From: Anarhynchus alexandrinus
Lineage: Eukaryota; Chordata; Aves; Charadriiformes; Charadriidae
Assembly (NCBI GenBank): GCA_008711295.1
Contig: VUYV01000062.1
Coordinates: 3,411,927-3,475,926, forward strand
Direction of reading: 5' to 3'
Length of the DNA stretch: 64,000 nt
Below are positions 24,988 to 38,529 of this stretch, piece by piece (positions within the stretch are counted from its first letter, which is position 1; every line of letters begins with the position of its first letter). Made by a program: the position numbers and the translations under genes. Under the pieces are notes generated by a model. It was not told the origin of the DNA. It was given only the letters and a program-made list of their open reading frames with translations, and did no database searches.

Positions 24988-27900
24988 TACAGTTAATGAA
25001 AACCCTAATTTTATAGCACGGTTGGCAAATCTCTGGTGCTAAAATCTGCATACCAAAAAGTTCACATGGCCAAAAGTCACTCAAGAGAGAGATAAACAGG
25101 AAGGAACAGCAGAAATAGGGACCCTGTACTGCGCTGTGGGATAGGATTGGGTCACTTGACTCCCTCTTAAAGTCCGCAGTTTAAGGTAACTACAAGCCCA
25201 TGTATTGCCTTCTATATTCACGACACAGCTTCCTGACCAACGCTCAAATACATATGAACCACAGGGGATTTAAAAGATAGCAATCGACCGCAAATGCTTT
25301 ACATCCCTTAATTTATGTGAAACGAACAGGTACATGAGTTTATTTTGAGACTGAGATTAACTTCTGGTAAACATCTGCGAAGCTCAGTTTTACATGCACT
25401 AATTGTCAAAAAATACTATTTTTTAGTACATGTTCATGAAAGTGAATTTCTGATGGTACAGTAAAGTTACACAATTAGCAGTTCACATTACATTACTTAA
25501 TGACGGGACAGGTATCTCAATTTGAACTAGCCAGTACTTCCAGGTTCAGTACATTTACATTGAATATAGACACAGAAATTGAAAATAAACTAGAATTCAA
25601 ACTGCTGTTTAGTTGTGTCAATTACACACCCTGTGCATTTCATGTAAACTGTATATTTAATATCAGTAATTGCCATGAAGATGATTTTCAGATTGAAAAT
25701 TATTTGCTGATTCAATTAACATGTTATGTTAATAATAAAAGCACTTGAGAACATCTAGGTTTATTGCATAGTAATGGATTCTTAGCAAGAGAAATATGAT
25801 ACATCCTATTTATTGTAATTTTTTTCTTTCCATTGACTTGGACTACAAAGGTACATAAAGGTTAAGAATATACTATACTGATTTGCAGCTTGATTTTGTT
25901 AATTTGCCTCATTTTGGAATCAATTATTTTGTAGTCAATTATAAAATACAAAATCGTCTATAAGGAGATAAATTTTTTTAAACCCATGAGCTAACAGTTA
26001 TCTTCTCATCACTCAGAAAATTTCCTTAAATGACTGATAATAATCATCTTCATCTCCTTTAATTTCTTTATTCAGTCATAAGACAGAGATATCTGGTAAT
26101 TTTTACATATGATTTTTTTTAACTCATGGAAGAGCAGTCTGTACAGATGAATGACATTAAATATAGTCTATCCAGATGCTGAAATGTGCTCCAAGTTATA
26201 TTGTATGAAATATCATAGATGTCTGTGTGTTCTATTGAAATACAATTGTTCAGATTCTTCCTAATTAAAATAAAATTAAATTGCTTTTAAAAACTAACCT
26301 GACCAAAGGATGCCCAATAAATTCCTACGTGAGCTATTTATTGTTTTGATCTCTAATCACTTACACAATACTGTCAAATATATGTAGATATTGTATAACA
26401 TCAAGAGATCTGTTTAACACTCTGTCTTTATAAAGATCAAGAAATGAGCAGAGGGAAAAGGAAGCAAATAGGTCATTTCTGTCCTGTGGTGACAGAATCA
26501 ATGTATTTAAACCAGCACAACATAGCTCAGAGATCTCCCCTTAAAGCTCCAGTGTTTGAAAGCACTTATTTGAGCTTTTACTGCATGGCTTCGATCACAT
26601 CTGAAAAGTAAGGAAACTGGATTTAACTGCAGCATCTTTGGGTACCTGTTGATCCACAGACTGAATCGTGTATCTGCAGCTTTTAAACCCTGGAGCAAAT
26701 ATGTTACATAATTAAGTGGAAGAAGATAATCACACATTTCAAGAAATTCATTAGTCAAATAACAGAATCCTTTAGCTAAAACAGTTATAGCAATTGATAC
26801 TATTAAGATCAATGCATTACATTATTTATTTATTTCATAACTCTATTAAGGCCTTTTTTAATATATGACAGTAGAATTTGTTTTCTGGTGTTCTGGCTTA
26901 CATTAGATAACCATTTTTGGATTTTATGCAAGACATATGGAAAAATTCATCACTGATTTACTGCACATTTCCACACACAGTCAAACTAATATCTGATCAC
27001 TATTGAGGAAGCAAAACCCTGCTTGGCAGTGAATACATAAGCAAATTTCCAAACGCGTGCATGTGTGCAGCCTTGTGCAAGAAAGCCCCTGGTACTCAAA
27101 ATACAAACCAAAACACTGCAGCATTTACTGGGGAAAGGTAATGGAGAATTTAAATTGGGATTTATTTTCACTTCAGAAACTACTGCAACTGAAACAATTG
27201 CAGTAAAATCAAATAAAAATACTCCAATCTCTCTCTAATACTTTGCATAATGGGTTTAGAGTTTTATGATTTGCCTATATCATAACAAATGGGAACTTTT
27301 TCTTATTTTTAATAGAAGATGGCAGTTTTGAATGTTAGTCATGAAAATGAACCTTCGGTTACCAATAAAATGTTTTTAATTCCATTCATTCTTTTGGGTG
27401 ACAATTTGCAGTTATCCATAGTGCTGCTTCCAAGAATAAAAGGTGTATACTCTACCTCAGTATTGGTTTCAACTTGCTGTCCTAAACTCCTTTTTTGTGA
27501 ATTTCAGTTCAGCCAACACAGCTAGTTTTTGTATTGCCACAGCAGGTGGAATGACCTTCACCCCATTCCTATTTTACCATGTGCTTTGTGAGAGTCTTGT
27601 CAAGTTAATTCAGAGCCTATTAGGAACAATATACTGCTGAAGTTAGTGTCTTCTAAAAGTAAGATTTATTTATTTTCACATTTTATTACAGAAAAAGCTA
27701 ATAATTAGAAGGTGTCATTTCAGTTAATCAGAAATCCATCCTCTGTTTAAGGACTCATGCATTGTTTTTCCTTTGGAAAAAAAACAAAACAAAACAGTGA
27801 CCATTAATCCTGATTTGGGAAGTATTTAACTGCAGGGCATGGTTCACAGATGTTTTTGTGTCTTCAATAGCTTTATGGGCAAGATAGTTAACTTTGATGA

Positions 27901-28296
27901 TATGAAAATGTCAAGAAGAATTATCAGGGGGAAAAAAAAAAACTCAGAAAGTTTTCTGAGGTTAAATGGCAATAAGGAGCCATCTCTCTCAAGAAGTAGA
28001 AGCAAGTATAACACATTTTTGATGAGCAGATGGTCCCCTTGAACAAAAGGAGAAGGAGTCCACTGGAAGAAAATAGAGTATCTGAAAAGCAAAATCATGC
28101 CTCTTGCTAGATATTCTGTCATGTGTACATAGTAGTTAATCCATTTTTAGCAAGATTAGCTGTCAGATTAACACATTATCTATGTGAGTCGCAGTTAGCC
28201 TAAACCAAGGATGTGTCTGAAGAATGATGTGCACCCACATGAAGGCAGGTTTACAGAGGCTGACTTACACCACCACTATGGAATGCAAACCCTGCC

Positions 28297-28320
28297 TTTT
28301 TTTTTTTTTTCTTTTTTTTT
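28297..28320. repeat. T-tract
   Basis: Fourteen T, one C, nine T. It splits an otherwise complex-looking segment. It could be the oligo(A) tail of an unrecognised minus-strand retroposon, but no body is identifiable. Confidence 0.85.
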
Positions 28321-31300
28321 GCTAATGCTGGCCAGAGCTCTACAAACAGCCATTCTCAATTGCTGTATCATGCTGAGTTGATACAAGCCTTGATGTGGAT
28401 TTGAACATCCATATGCAGGCCTTGCATCTGCCACACACATCTATGTTTTAACTCCAGGGCACATATGCCTCTATTGTTCTGGGCAATATATATCAAGACG
28501 TTAAAGAATTTACTCAAATGCTCTTTAAATACAGTGTTGTTATCCATTCAAAAACATTTGACTTCTTCTGGAAAGCCAAGTTTAAGACAATTCAATTTCA
28601 TAATAGAACAAAAGGATACGATCTGCGAACAGCATGTTTTGTTATCAATCAAGGGAGAATAGATGGAAGTTTTCACAAGCAGCTGATAGTTGTCAATATC
28701 CTATTTAAAAAACACACCCTGAGTATATGTTCCTATGGTTGTATCTCTCAGACAGCAGGTAATTTCATCTCAATTCAATGATGGCCCTTTTGGAATAACT
28801 CGCTTCTGGAGACGTCATCTTACAGAAGATTGCACTATAACATGTGCCTGGAGCTCAGAGTTAAAAGACCTTTCCCCCACCAACATTTCATTTCACAGCA
28901 TTATTTTACTCTCCACTCTTATTCAATCTGCAGCTTTATTTTTCACCTTTCAGCAGGCCAACAAAGCCCCTTTTTTGCACAGCCTGTATCTGTATCTTTT
29001 TATAATCTTCCAAAGTTAATAACCAAGCTAAATGAAGACAAAGCCTGCTCTGAAACAAGCTTTGTTCCAACACGTGAAGATTTGGCAAGCAAGGGAAGCC
29101 TTCCTATGGAAGCTTCTTAGACGAGAAGTCACAGCCAAATATTCCAAGTGGTGTCTGAAGGATCTGAGGCTTTTGTGCATAATCAATGTTTGCTAAACAT
29201 TGTAAAAGTAAAGAAATAAGCTTTCATTTTCTTGCCTTTAGCTCTCTGTGTTTGGTCATGAACTATCTAAAGAGTCCTGGCTTGTCTTGCAGGCATGTGG
29301 GCCAGCTGGTCTCTATGGGCCACCCCACAGATGCAATGGAGCACAGGTCAGAATATGAATGTTATATGTTTATAATCTAAGGACATTCAACTGCCATTTG
29401 AGTATAGTTCACAGCTACCTGTAATCATAAAATCTGTAGAAGTCATCAGATTTAACTCTAAAAAACAACCAAAAAAACCCAACCAAAAACTTTGTATGTA
29501 CAACTGTATTAAAGAATCGAATTCACTCAGAAATGAGCAAGCATCAGATTTTAGACCAAAGACATTAGACACTGAACAGATGATTTCATGCAGTCTTTTG
29601 TCTCAAAACAAGCATTTTTAAGACAATTTACCAATTCTGGTCAGAAAACAATCTAAAATTAGATTTAAAAAAAATTCAGGCCAAGAGCATCTTGAATAGC
29701 AATTTGTAGAAGACAAAGTATTTTCAAGTGGTGCATCTAGTTTTGCTTTTAAAGGCAAGTACACAATATGAACGCAACATGAAATACTCTTTGTCAAAGC
29801 AATGCAATTTCTGATTGTATGAGGGTTAGCTTCAAGTCTTAAGTCTCTTCAATGTCATTAAAAAACATTATAGGAAGCAGCAAGGGAAATTCCAATCTAG
29901 TATTATTCCAATCACCCACATCCAGTGCACTGTAATAAGCAAACATTGAGGTAACTGTCAGAGGCTGAGTACTTACAATCTTACCAATTCAACATATTCA
30001 GCTAATTAATACAGATGTCCCACCTATTTCACATTCTCTCCAACTCTAAGTAATAACATGCCAGAGTCAATAAATTCAAAAGTAATAACAGAAGCAGCAA
30101 ACAGGGACACAACTTAGGTTTGAAAATTTCCTGAATTCACCAGGAAACTAGAATCCACGTTAAGATCAAGCTGAGATTCAGTATTGCCCTGTAACTTGAG
30201 ATTTGCAACTGACTAGTACTCCCGTATCAAGCATTTATCCCCACAGAGAGAAACAATAACTACTAATTCTTTTCATTCTTTGTTCTAAAAATGAATTATT
30301 GACATAAATACTATCCCAGTACAAATGCTGATGTTATTTCATGTTGATAAATGAAGGTAGTTCCTGCCCCTTTATTTTATCTCCAAAGCACCAGTGTAGA
30401 GGTGGGGAATCATCTGATTTAATGTAGATGATAATGAAATAGTAGAACAACAGATGAGTAATGAAAACCGACAGGTTTTGTATGTGTTTGAGGTCCAGGA
30501 TTTTTTTTTTTTTGGTCCAGTAAAAACATTGTTTGAATTGTTTCCCCTTATTTCATTTTACATTTCAAAACAACATTCTTTTCTAAGTAGACACCAGGAA
30601 CCGAGGCAAGAAACTGCATTAAATAAATCTCTAAAAATCTTTCTAACAGGCTTCAGGCTATACTGTACTTTTTCTTTCAAATATTTCCATGTAAAATCAG
30701 ACGTTAACTCTCCGAGTGAACCCATGTGCAAACTCTTTATTCATCAGATTAATGGTTGTGGAGCAACAGGCAACTGAACACATTTCCACTCACATAAGGT
30801 ATTCATGACTTTCCAGAAAACTTCACATTACTGCAACTACTTTTCAGTCAAATATGTGGCATCTAGTGAAAAAGGAAATAAATTGCAAAAAGGTTTAATG
30901 GGAAACTACAGTAAATGTATTGACACAAGTAGGAATTTGTTTCCTTAAATGGGACCTTGCTATTAATTTGACAGATGGATTTTGCCTTGCTATACATTTG
31001 AAAACAAAACAAAACCCGGCCTTTGCCCTGGGATACTTCAGATTGCCCAGTGCAATATCTCTGTTGCTGGTTTTATGCTGATTCAAGGTACAATCAATAG
31101 AAGAATTTAGTCAGCTGCTGTACTATACCAGCTAAGGAATATATTAAGATTGATAATCTATAGGGTGAAAATATAGAGGAAAATACAAAAATTCAATATT
31201 CTATATCACATTTGCATTTATACTGCATATTAGTACATGCTTTTAACGTATAGGCTCAAATATACACAGCTATATATACAAGTAATAGTAGGCTTTCCTT

Positions 31301-34176
31301 TCTGGTCACTTTGATCAGCAGAAACATGCTAGATATAGACAAGACAAAACATCCTGGTAATGATGCTTGTGCCAAAAGAGCAGCAATGAACTCAATAACA
31401 TTTGATGTAAAGGTGACAATATAAAAGTGAAATTAAGGAGTGACACAACATTCATACATATGAACTGAACTACAATAGTAAATGTCAAAAAGCAAACCCC
31501 TGGAACTTTGGAAAAATCTCTTCTTCAAATATCTGGTCAACCATTCTTTAGGTTTCTAGGATTTTTTTTTCTTTTTTCTGAGAAAGACATCTGTAATATT
31601 GCCAGATGCCTGCTCTTTAGGTTGATTATTCTACATCCTTTCAGACATACTGAATCAGATCTGTTACTTGGTCTGACCCTGTTTGTGAATGCTTACAAAT
31701 ATGATTGTTATGTTGTTCTTTTTGGTTTTAATTTAATGCAGATAAATTTACAGTGTACGTTTGGGTTACAGTGAAACCTTGTTAAACTGAACACTTTGGG
31801 ACCACATCACAGTTCAGATGAGAGGAAGTTCAAACTTGTGCAACACAGTGGTTGCTTGTTCAAGTATGTATTTTCACATATACTAATGACTTCAAAGCAT
31901 ATGCACTAAACCCTAAATTCTTGAAATGATAATAGTGGCTGGAAGAACAGAGATAGTGGCAAGTCAGCAAACCGCAGAGTCATAATTTGATTACTGGGTT
32001 ACAGAATAGTTAAGTTCCACCGTGACCCCAAATTTAAAACTGTGTACAGTTTACAACCTCTGGCATGCAAGAAATTCAAGAAAAAAGAACCTGAGAAATT
32101 AGAAGATGTGACCTATATTGTGCTTCAGCTTTCATAATGTCAGTTCCCGCTTGCTTTTTGTTCTTTTTCCAGTTTAAAAGCATCTGCTATACTGCTGTCC
32201 CAAGCAGAAGTATGCTGAATGCAGTATACTGTTGAAGAGCTCTTTTGAGCAACAAAGTAGAAAGCCTAACAACCAAGGAGCTAACATATAAGGCTTAATT
32301 TCATGTCCCGATATAAATGACTTAAAATTTATGTTGTGGAGACAGATCAAAAGTATCCTGATTGCTGAAATGTCTAAGAGTGCCTAAATAATAACAACGG
32401 GGAGACTATATAACACATCCTCCTAACATTCTCTCACCCCCCACCTATTTTCAGTGCAGGGGATTTCTGAGCCACAAGCAATTTCTAAGTATTTAGTAAG
32501 CCTCCATGGATTTCTGATGCTTAAACTTGTCCTGTTGTCCCCTGTAGGCATGCCAAGCTTAACCGTCAGAACAACATCCAAGGAGAAGCTGCCACTCCTG
32601 GTTGGTATCTCCCCACACTGCCAATGAATCCTCAAAAAGAGAAACAGGTCTTCTACAGAAATTAAGTAGTATGGCCAGGAGCAACGGGTACTAGGACTGA
32701 GAGGAAAAGAATGTGTGTTGCCTTCAAAAATACACCATTATCGCTGCAATCTCAGTCCTTGTACAGTTGTGTTGCCACTTTGCCATTGACATGTCCTCAA
32801 CTCCCACCAACTGCCTCCAGGCATTTTTTTTTCTTACTTTTTCTCTTTTCAAAATTATTTCTGCGTCCTACACAGTTTGTAAAATGCTTTAAGGATTCCT
32901 TGTTGGAAACTGCAAAGCCAAGATTGGATTTGAAAATACTGTTATTTCATAAAAAAATCCAGCAAAAATGGAATCTAAATCTTAATGTAATAAATCTTAA
33001 TAATATCAATGTGATATCAGTTGTCATCTGCTACAACATTGTTTGGCATTTATTACTGAATCATTTAAGATCCTGACATGCAAATTGTTCTGACAGACAT
33101 AATTGGAAAGCATAAACATTGGCAATTGTTTTGTTACCACTGTAGCTGTTTTCAAGTACCATTTGTGCAGTATAAATAAAAACACATACTCACATTGTGA
33201 GTAGAACAATGCTTTACAAGCTTCCCAGAGGTTTGGCATTTGTGATTAATTTCTCCTCAGTCTTAAAATTATTTATGCATGTAATGATTTTGAACTGCTA
33301 ACTTGCATTGCTGACAAATTCTCAGTAAGCATCCGTAGGTAGCTACGCTGAACTAACTACTAATGTTTAAGGGACAAATAAAAAGTTAATTTACAGTATT
33401 CTGAAAAGGTGTGTTTTAGAAATGTAAAAGCTTGTATATTTGTTTCTTTCCTAATGTGCACTATGATCTGAACAAACAAAAATTATTAAAATTAACCACG
33501 TGATATATCGTAGAAGGGTACTGTATGATTGTTGTATAATTGAAATAAAAGGTCAGAAGGGGGTAATCTGCAGCAACTAAACAGACACTAAAAACGTATA
33601 TTTTAAACTCAATCCCTCTAAAGGTTTGTAACACCCAGCATGGATACAGATTCCCTCAAAATTACATTCTTTTAACTCCAAGTCCTATACATATGGAATG
33701 AAACACTGATCAATATCTCAGTAACATTTTTGTTAGTTACATATTTATGTCCTTGTGTGTGTAATCTCTGTTTTCCCCTCCTAAACTGGCTTTTCACCTT
33801 TTATCTAACACTGTATGCATTGAATGGTAGAGACACACTGCGTAGAAACCCAAGAAATATCCATTGCAATAAACAAGCGGGAAAAACAATAAGGTCCTTT
33901 CAATTTAATTCCTCCAATTTTATATGTATATTAAATGCCAAATCTAAAAACTAAATAGATCATTTAATTTTAGTATTTAATCTTTCCGGTGCTACCTGTT
34001 GACTTTCACTGGTGCCCAATTTGAGCTCATTTTCTTCCTGTAACATCTGATCTTTTATGTACCATATGCCCATATGAAATTCTAAAATTTAGAATTAAAT
34101 ATGTTTTTTAAAGAACCAGTAGCTAAATTAATCTCAAATTTTGTGACTTAGTCTTCTGTATGCAAATGTCACATCA

Positions 34177-34192
34177 GACAGTAGGGGGCAAC
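34177..34192 (+). promoter_or_regulatory. CTCF-like motif
   Basis: GACAGTAGGGGGCAAC fits the CTCF core (CCASYAGRKGGC) except for its first bases. It lies about 9 kb downstream of the RPGRIP1L stop. Motif evidence only. Confidence 0.3.
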
Positions 34193-35874
34193 TTTCACCC
34201 ACAAGTCATAATTTCTGCATTTTGATATCTAATATAATGACATGAAGTGGGTACTTTCAGTATTTACCCAAGTTTATTGTGTGGTCTATATCAATTTTGT
34301 AAAATGGAAGGTTTCATTTTTAAACTCCCATTTTGTTCTCCAGGCAGTGTGCTGAGGAAATATCTGGTTTATATACTGGAAAAATGCTGCAAGATAAAAT
34401 AACAAACTACAACCTCAAAGCTGTTGAGAAATGAGAGAAGGACAATTACATTCCTGTAGTTTGCTGTGATAGGATTTGCGAGAAACAAATCTCAAAGATT
34501 TTTTTCCATACTTATATTTTGATAAATAATTCTTCCTGGAATAAGCAATTTATAAAAGCAATAATTTAACACCCTAAAAAACAGAGCAGGGACTAATATA
34601 AAATTTGATATAAATAGCAAAATATTCATTAATGATATTAACACGCATAATTAGATTATGTTTAACAATAAGTCCATATTTAAGAATAAATTGATGTTCT
34701 ATATATTGTGTCAAATTTTGTATCACTTGTAAAAGGAAAGTTTTGCCATGAATTTCCCCTGACAGCAAATGCTAAAAACAGGCATGGCATCAAAAGATAA
34801 AAACAGTTGGACATAAAGTAGTATTTTTTCCAAGTGTACTTAACTATATTATACAACTATGATTTTTGATTAAACAATTATATAATTTACAAAATTTAAT
34901 ATGCAACTAATGGATTTCCCTTTAAAATTTATGTTTCCTTTTTTAAATGATCAGATTAGTGAAAGAAAAGTAGGGTAACACTTAAAGTATTTTCACACCA
35001 AACCTAGTTGAGTAGAACAATAATACTTGTAATAAACCCACAAAACTAGGGCTAGTCTTGCTGTAGCGTTCACAGAATGAAGTGGTTAGGCTTAGGGTGA
35101 GTTTTTAGCAAGTTTGGCCAGAACCATGATTTCAAGTGAAGGATGTTAAATACTGGGAACCAAATCATAGAAAACTTCATGCTCCATTTCAGCTTCAAAC
35201 TTGAGTGAAATACACTGTATGTCAAACTGCAGCAACAAAGCGAGAAACTGACTGCAGACCTTTCTTCTAAAGTGTCCTGAGAGGTAACTAAATGCAACAG
35301 CCTTTGTTAGGGGGTCCAAATAGCTTATTATGAATGTCTCGTCTGGCTTTAAACCCAAAGAAAATGCACTGTGTATTTGTTTTTCTCAGTGATGAAGCCA
35401 ACAATTATTTCTCTAAACGTAACCCCACCTTAAAATATAAATCTCCTGTTTCAGTGAGTGCACTTAAACTGTATTTTACTTAATAGGCAGAGCATAACAT
35501 AAACAAGGATTACAAGATGTTAAAAACATCCACCCACCAGCAGTTCCTGAAATGAACTTACATTTTCATGTTAATACTCAGAGAGCATGTGTGTAACTGG
35601 TATCAACAGTACTACTTTACAAGCAAAACTAATCATAAAAAGCATAGTAAAATAAGCAGAGCAGACATTTTACCACAAGAGATTACTTGAGATTACCTCA
35701 TGATCCCATAATTTGTGCTGTTTTAAAAATTAATGGGTGGGTTGGGTTTTTCTGTAGTTTGGTTGTTCTTTTGGTCTTTTAAGCTATGGCTGAGAAGCAT
35801 CATGCTGTTACATTACTGTGTTTTGACAGGACTAAACTCCAGGTGAAACCAAAAAGTTTATTTCCACTCCCTTT

Positions 35875-35897
35875 CCCCCCCCCCCCCCTCCCCCCCC
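35875..35897. repeat. C-tract (C14-T-C8), quadruplex-prone
   Basis: Fourteen C, a T and eight C residues mark the left end of a GC-richer kilobase reaching to the CpG island. The minus strand carries the G-runs and could form a G-quadruplex. Such runs are prone to sequencing error. Confidence 0.9.
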
Positions 35898-36637
35898 GAC
35901 GATTTTCTCTCTGAGTGCCCGTTCATGAGTTGGCATGCCAGGACTCAACTTCCAGTTCATTTGCCTCCTCACTTGTATCCAGGGTTTGATTTCAAAACGG
36001 ACAGTAGATGTGGTTCCTCAGGCTGAGGAAGGTCACCCTGGAGGGACAGCCAAATGGACTGTAAAGTTCAGTTGTGTCCTTTCTCTTCCCTCGGTACAGA
36101 ATAACCCATACGTGACAGACTTGTTTCTGCTGAAACCCTGGTAAGCATGCCCCAAAGGCAAAAAAGCCACAGAGCTTTCTGGAAACCTCCTTTTTCCTAA
36201 TGTAAAAGCTTCAAGAAAACAGGCTCGATACTACAGGAGGCAAAGGAAGAGAGACAAGACCAGGCCCACAGCACCCCCCAGTGTAAGCACCCGCGGCCCT
36301 CCCTCTCCTTGGCACCTCACACCAGCCCTGGTCACACGTCCTAAGGAGAAACTCAGCATGAAAGCTCACTTTGTAAAGGCCACCGCCTTCTTTACACTGT
36401 TTACTTCTCCATTTTCTTTTTAATTTCCTCATCCTACTTTTTCTCCTTCCTCATCTCCCAGGATATCCCCTGTGCGGCCTCCCCTCCCTCAGACCCACCT
36501 TTTCCCTCCATTTCCTCACTGACTGACGGCAATCCCAAGAAGGAGCCCATATTCCTCAGGCATTCAAAAATCACCACATCCTTTGCAGTCACTTAACTTA
36601 CTCTAGGTAGAGGTAACTTAAATCTCACAGGTCCTAC
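35898..36637. other. GC-richer flank of the island, no gene identified
   Basis: This segment is more GC-rich than its surroundings and contains pyrimidine-rich stretches (36420-36520, plus strand). Open frames at 35935-36144 (plus) and 36211-36432 (minus) start with Met but show no recognisable domain, signal peptide or matching splice sites, so I leave them unannotated. It may form part of a promoter region with the island at 36638-36800. Confidence 0.4.
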
Positions 36638-36800
36638 CTCCGCTTTCTTCTTCCCCGTCTGCCACGGCGGCAGGCAGGCGGCCGCTGCCTCCTGGCCCGG
36701 GCTGGCGAGGGCAGGGGAGCAGCGGGACGCAGCGGCAGCTCCTCTGCTCGAGGAGGGCTGCAGTCACGGGGCTTTTCCTCAAACAGCCTGAGCGGAACCT
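36638..36800. promoter_or_regulatory. Small CpG-rich island, candidate promoter and first exon
   Basis: About 160 bases hold at least a dozen CpGs (GCCACGGCGGC, GGCGGCCGC, GCCCGGGC, GGGACGCAGCGGC, CTCGAGGAGG) in a region otherwise poor in CpG. There is no long open frame. On the minus strand the island ends in GCGGAG followed by GTAGGAC (36631-36637), an acceptable splice donor, so a minus-strand non-coding first exon is possible. It could belong to a long non-coding RNA or to a distal promoter of the next gene on that strand (AKTIP in the mammalian order, not seen here). It could also be GC-rich sequence without function. Confidence 0.4.
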
Positions 36801-37114
36801 GCAATGGTTACGAAAGATGGCTAGTCTTTTCAGTTTTCTCCCAGGTGATGAGCACCGATGGGTAGAATTAGCTTAAATACAGCAGAACAGTCACAAGTAG
36901 TTATGTTTCTTCTCTTGTTAATCGTTAGGCCTTGTTTCCTCACACGGAAAGCATAAAGACAGAAGGGAAGCTTCCAGAAAATGGCTAATTCATTTCATCT
37001 TTCATTTGAATAAAAGCTTCTGTTCATCAATATCCCAAATGCTGTTATTTAGCACCATTTCAAGGATTCTTTCTGTTGGGAGGAAAGGAAACTTTTGGAG
37101 AAACGGTGGGGTCA

Positions 37115-37170
37115 GACAAGGTAACCTCCAGAGGTCTTCTCCCGCCTCAACCTTTCTGTGATCCTGTGAT
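37115..37170 (+). mobile_element. CR1 LINE terminal stub
   Basis: Only the last 55 or so bases of a CR1 copy are recognisable: GTAACCTCCAGAGGTCTTCT, then CAACCTTTCTGTGATCCTGT. It lies about 300 bases to the right of the CpG-rich island. The upstream border is unclear. Confidence 0.75.
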
Positions 37171-38513
37171 TTTTGAGGCAGTGCTCTCTGGTTACATGTA
37201 GAAGGACCAGAAGCCTGCTGAGTGCGCAACAGAAAAGAAATTCTGACAGACAACATCCACAGTTATCATATGGAAATTCCCAAATCTGCTGCCCTCTTAA
37301 CCATAAACTAATTCTACACCCCAAAGAGCTTCTACATCTTCACTCTACATCTTTCTGTGCTCTATTTTTTTTCTGTCACCGTTGCAACTTGCCAAAAGTT
37401 CATCAAAATTTACAACCAACCAAATGCAAGGATTAAGGTTATGGGCCTGACAGGATATGGACTTTCCACTTACTGAAGTGCAAGTCAAACAGAAAAAGTA
37501 TTTTGATTTATAGCATCTAAGGAGTTCTTGTCAATTTTTCCCAAAGCTTTTCTGTACTTTGTTTAAAAAAAAAAAACCAACACACCCCACCTTAGTAGAA
37601 AAATCATCCTTCCACTTACCTGCTGTAGGGAGACTGTCCCCCAGAGAATGAAGAAGATGGAGAAACATCACGTCTCACACCCTACAGACCTTGTAACAGT
37701 CAACTTCTGTGCTCTCCCTAAACAGGCCAGCTCAAAAAGAGAAGATACTGGAGAGAGATTTAACAAAGCTACAGTAATCAGTGCATTCCGCAACACGTAC
37801 GACGATGTAGGATCCATTAATAGCTGTACAGGGGCTATGTTACAGACCCCTGTCCTATTTGTCTGATATTGTGGGTGGAAATATAATCCCCCATTACTCT
37901 CAAACTCCTGTGAAAAACTCTGTTACCAAACACTTGGAGTACATAACTGTAAATTCCATTCTGAAGTAAATTTCAAGTTACACTAACACGTTTGACTGAA
38001 ATATAGGTAGGCTACAAAAAACCCCACATATATTCATGCTCTGGTTATATTTACTGTATGCTGACACAAAACTGATACTGCTTTATAAATAGTTCTATTT
38101 TTGTGTATTTTATGTAAATTATACCATTGACATTACAAACCTATTGGAAAGTTTCCAAATGGGTCTGGTTTTGGTATACTACAGTAACTGCTTATTACAG
38201 AGGAAATAAGATTACAGAATGTTTTCAAAATGTAGAAGGATCTTCTGTATGTTCTCTTCTTAAGTTTGCTGTGTTTTATTTACTATTTCTATACTGCGTG
38301 TTTGGAGTCAGACGGTGATTGGTGTTTCCTCCTTTCATTTCTTTGGGAAAATTGCCCTATATATGGTAACACAGTTTCAGTTTTTCATTGTCATTGAAGT
38401 CAAAGGCTATCAGCTATTGTAGCTATTTATACTTATGAGTAGGTAAATCAGAATAATCACTGGTTGCATGATAGTTCTTCAAGCAAAAGAAACTTCACTT
38501 TACTGATTTTTAC

Positions 38514-38529
38514 TTTTTTTTTTTTTTTT
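38514..38529. repeat. T16 homopolymer
   Basis: Sixteen T residues, a simple homopolymer run in intergenic DNA. Confidence 0.9.

Larger units (their letters stand above)
17531..35870. other. Intergenic sequence, no gene seen
   Basis: 18 kb of AT-rich DNA. Simple repeats are listed separately. No CR1, tRNA-like or exon-like sequence is recognisable. Segments of higher complexity without homopolymers, at about 26500-26790 and 28140-29120 (interrupted by the T-tract at 28297), could be conserved non-coding elements. A CTCF-like motif lies at 34177-34192. The open frames here are under 135 codons, overlap one another on both strands and carry no domain I know. Confidence 0.6.

Noticed and set aside
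28297..28320. T-tract as the tail of a processed pseudogene on the minus strand
   Set aside because: No coding similarity or target-site duplication could be found in the adjoining sequence.
1..36000. Possible AKTIP exons expected from mammalian gene order
   Set aside because: I looked for the characteristic UEV-domain words of AKTIP on the minus strand and saw none; the gene probably lies beyond the left edge.
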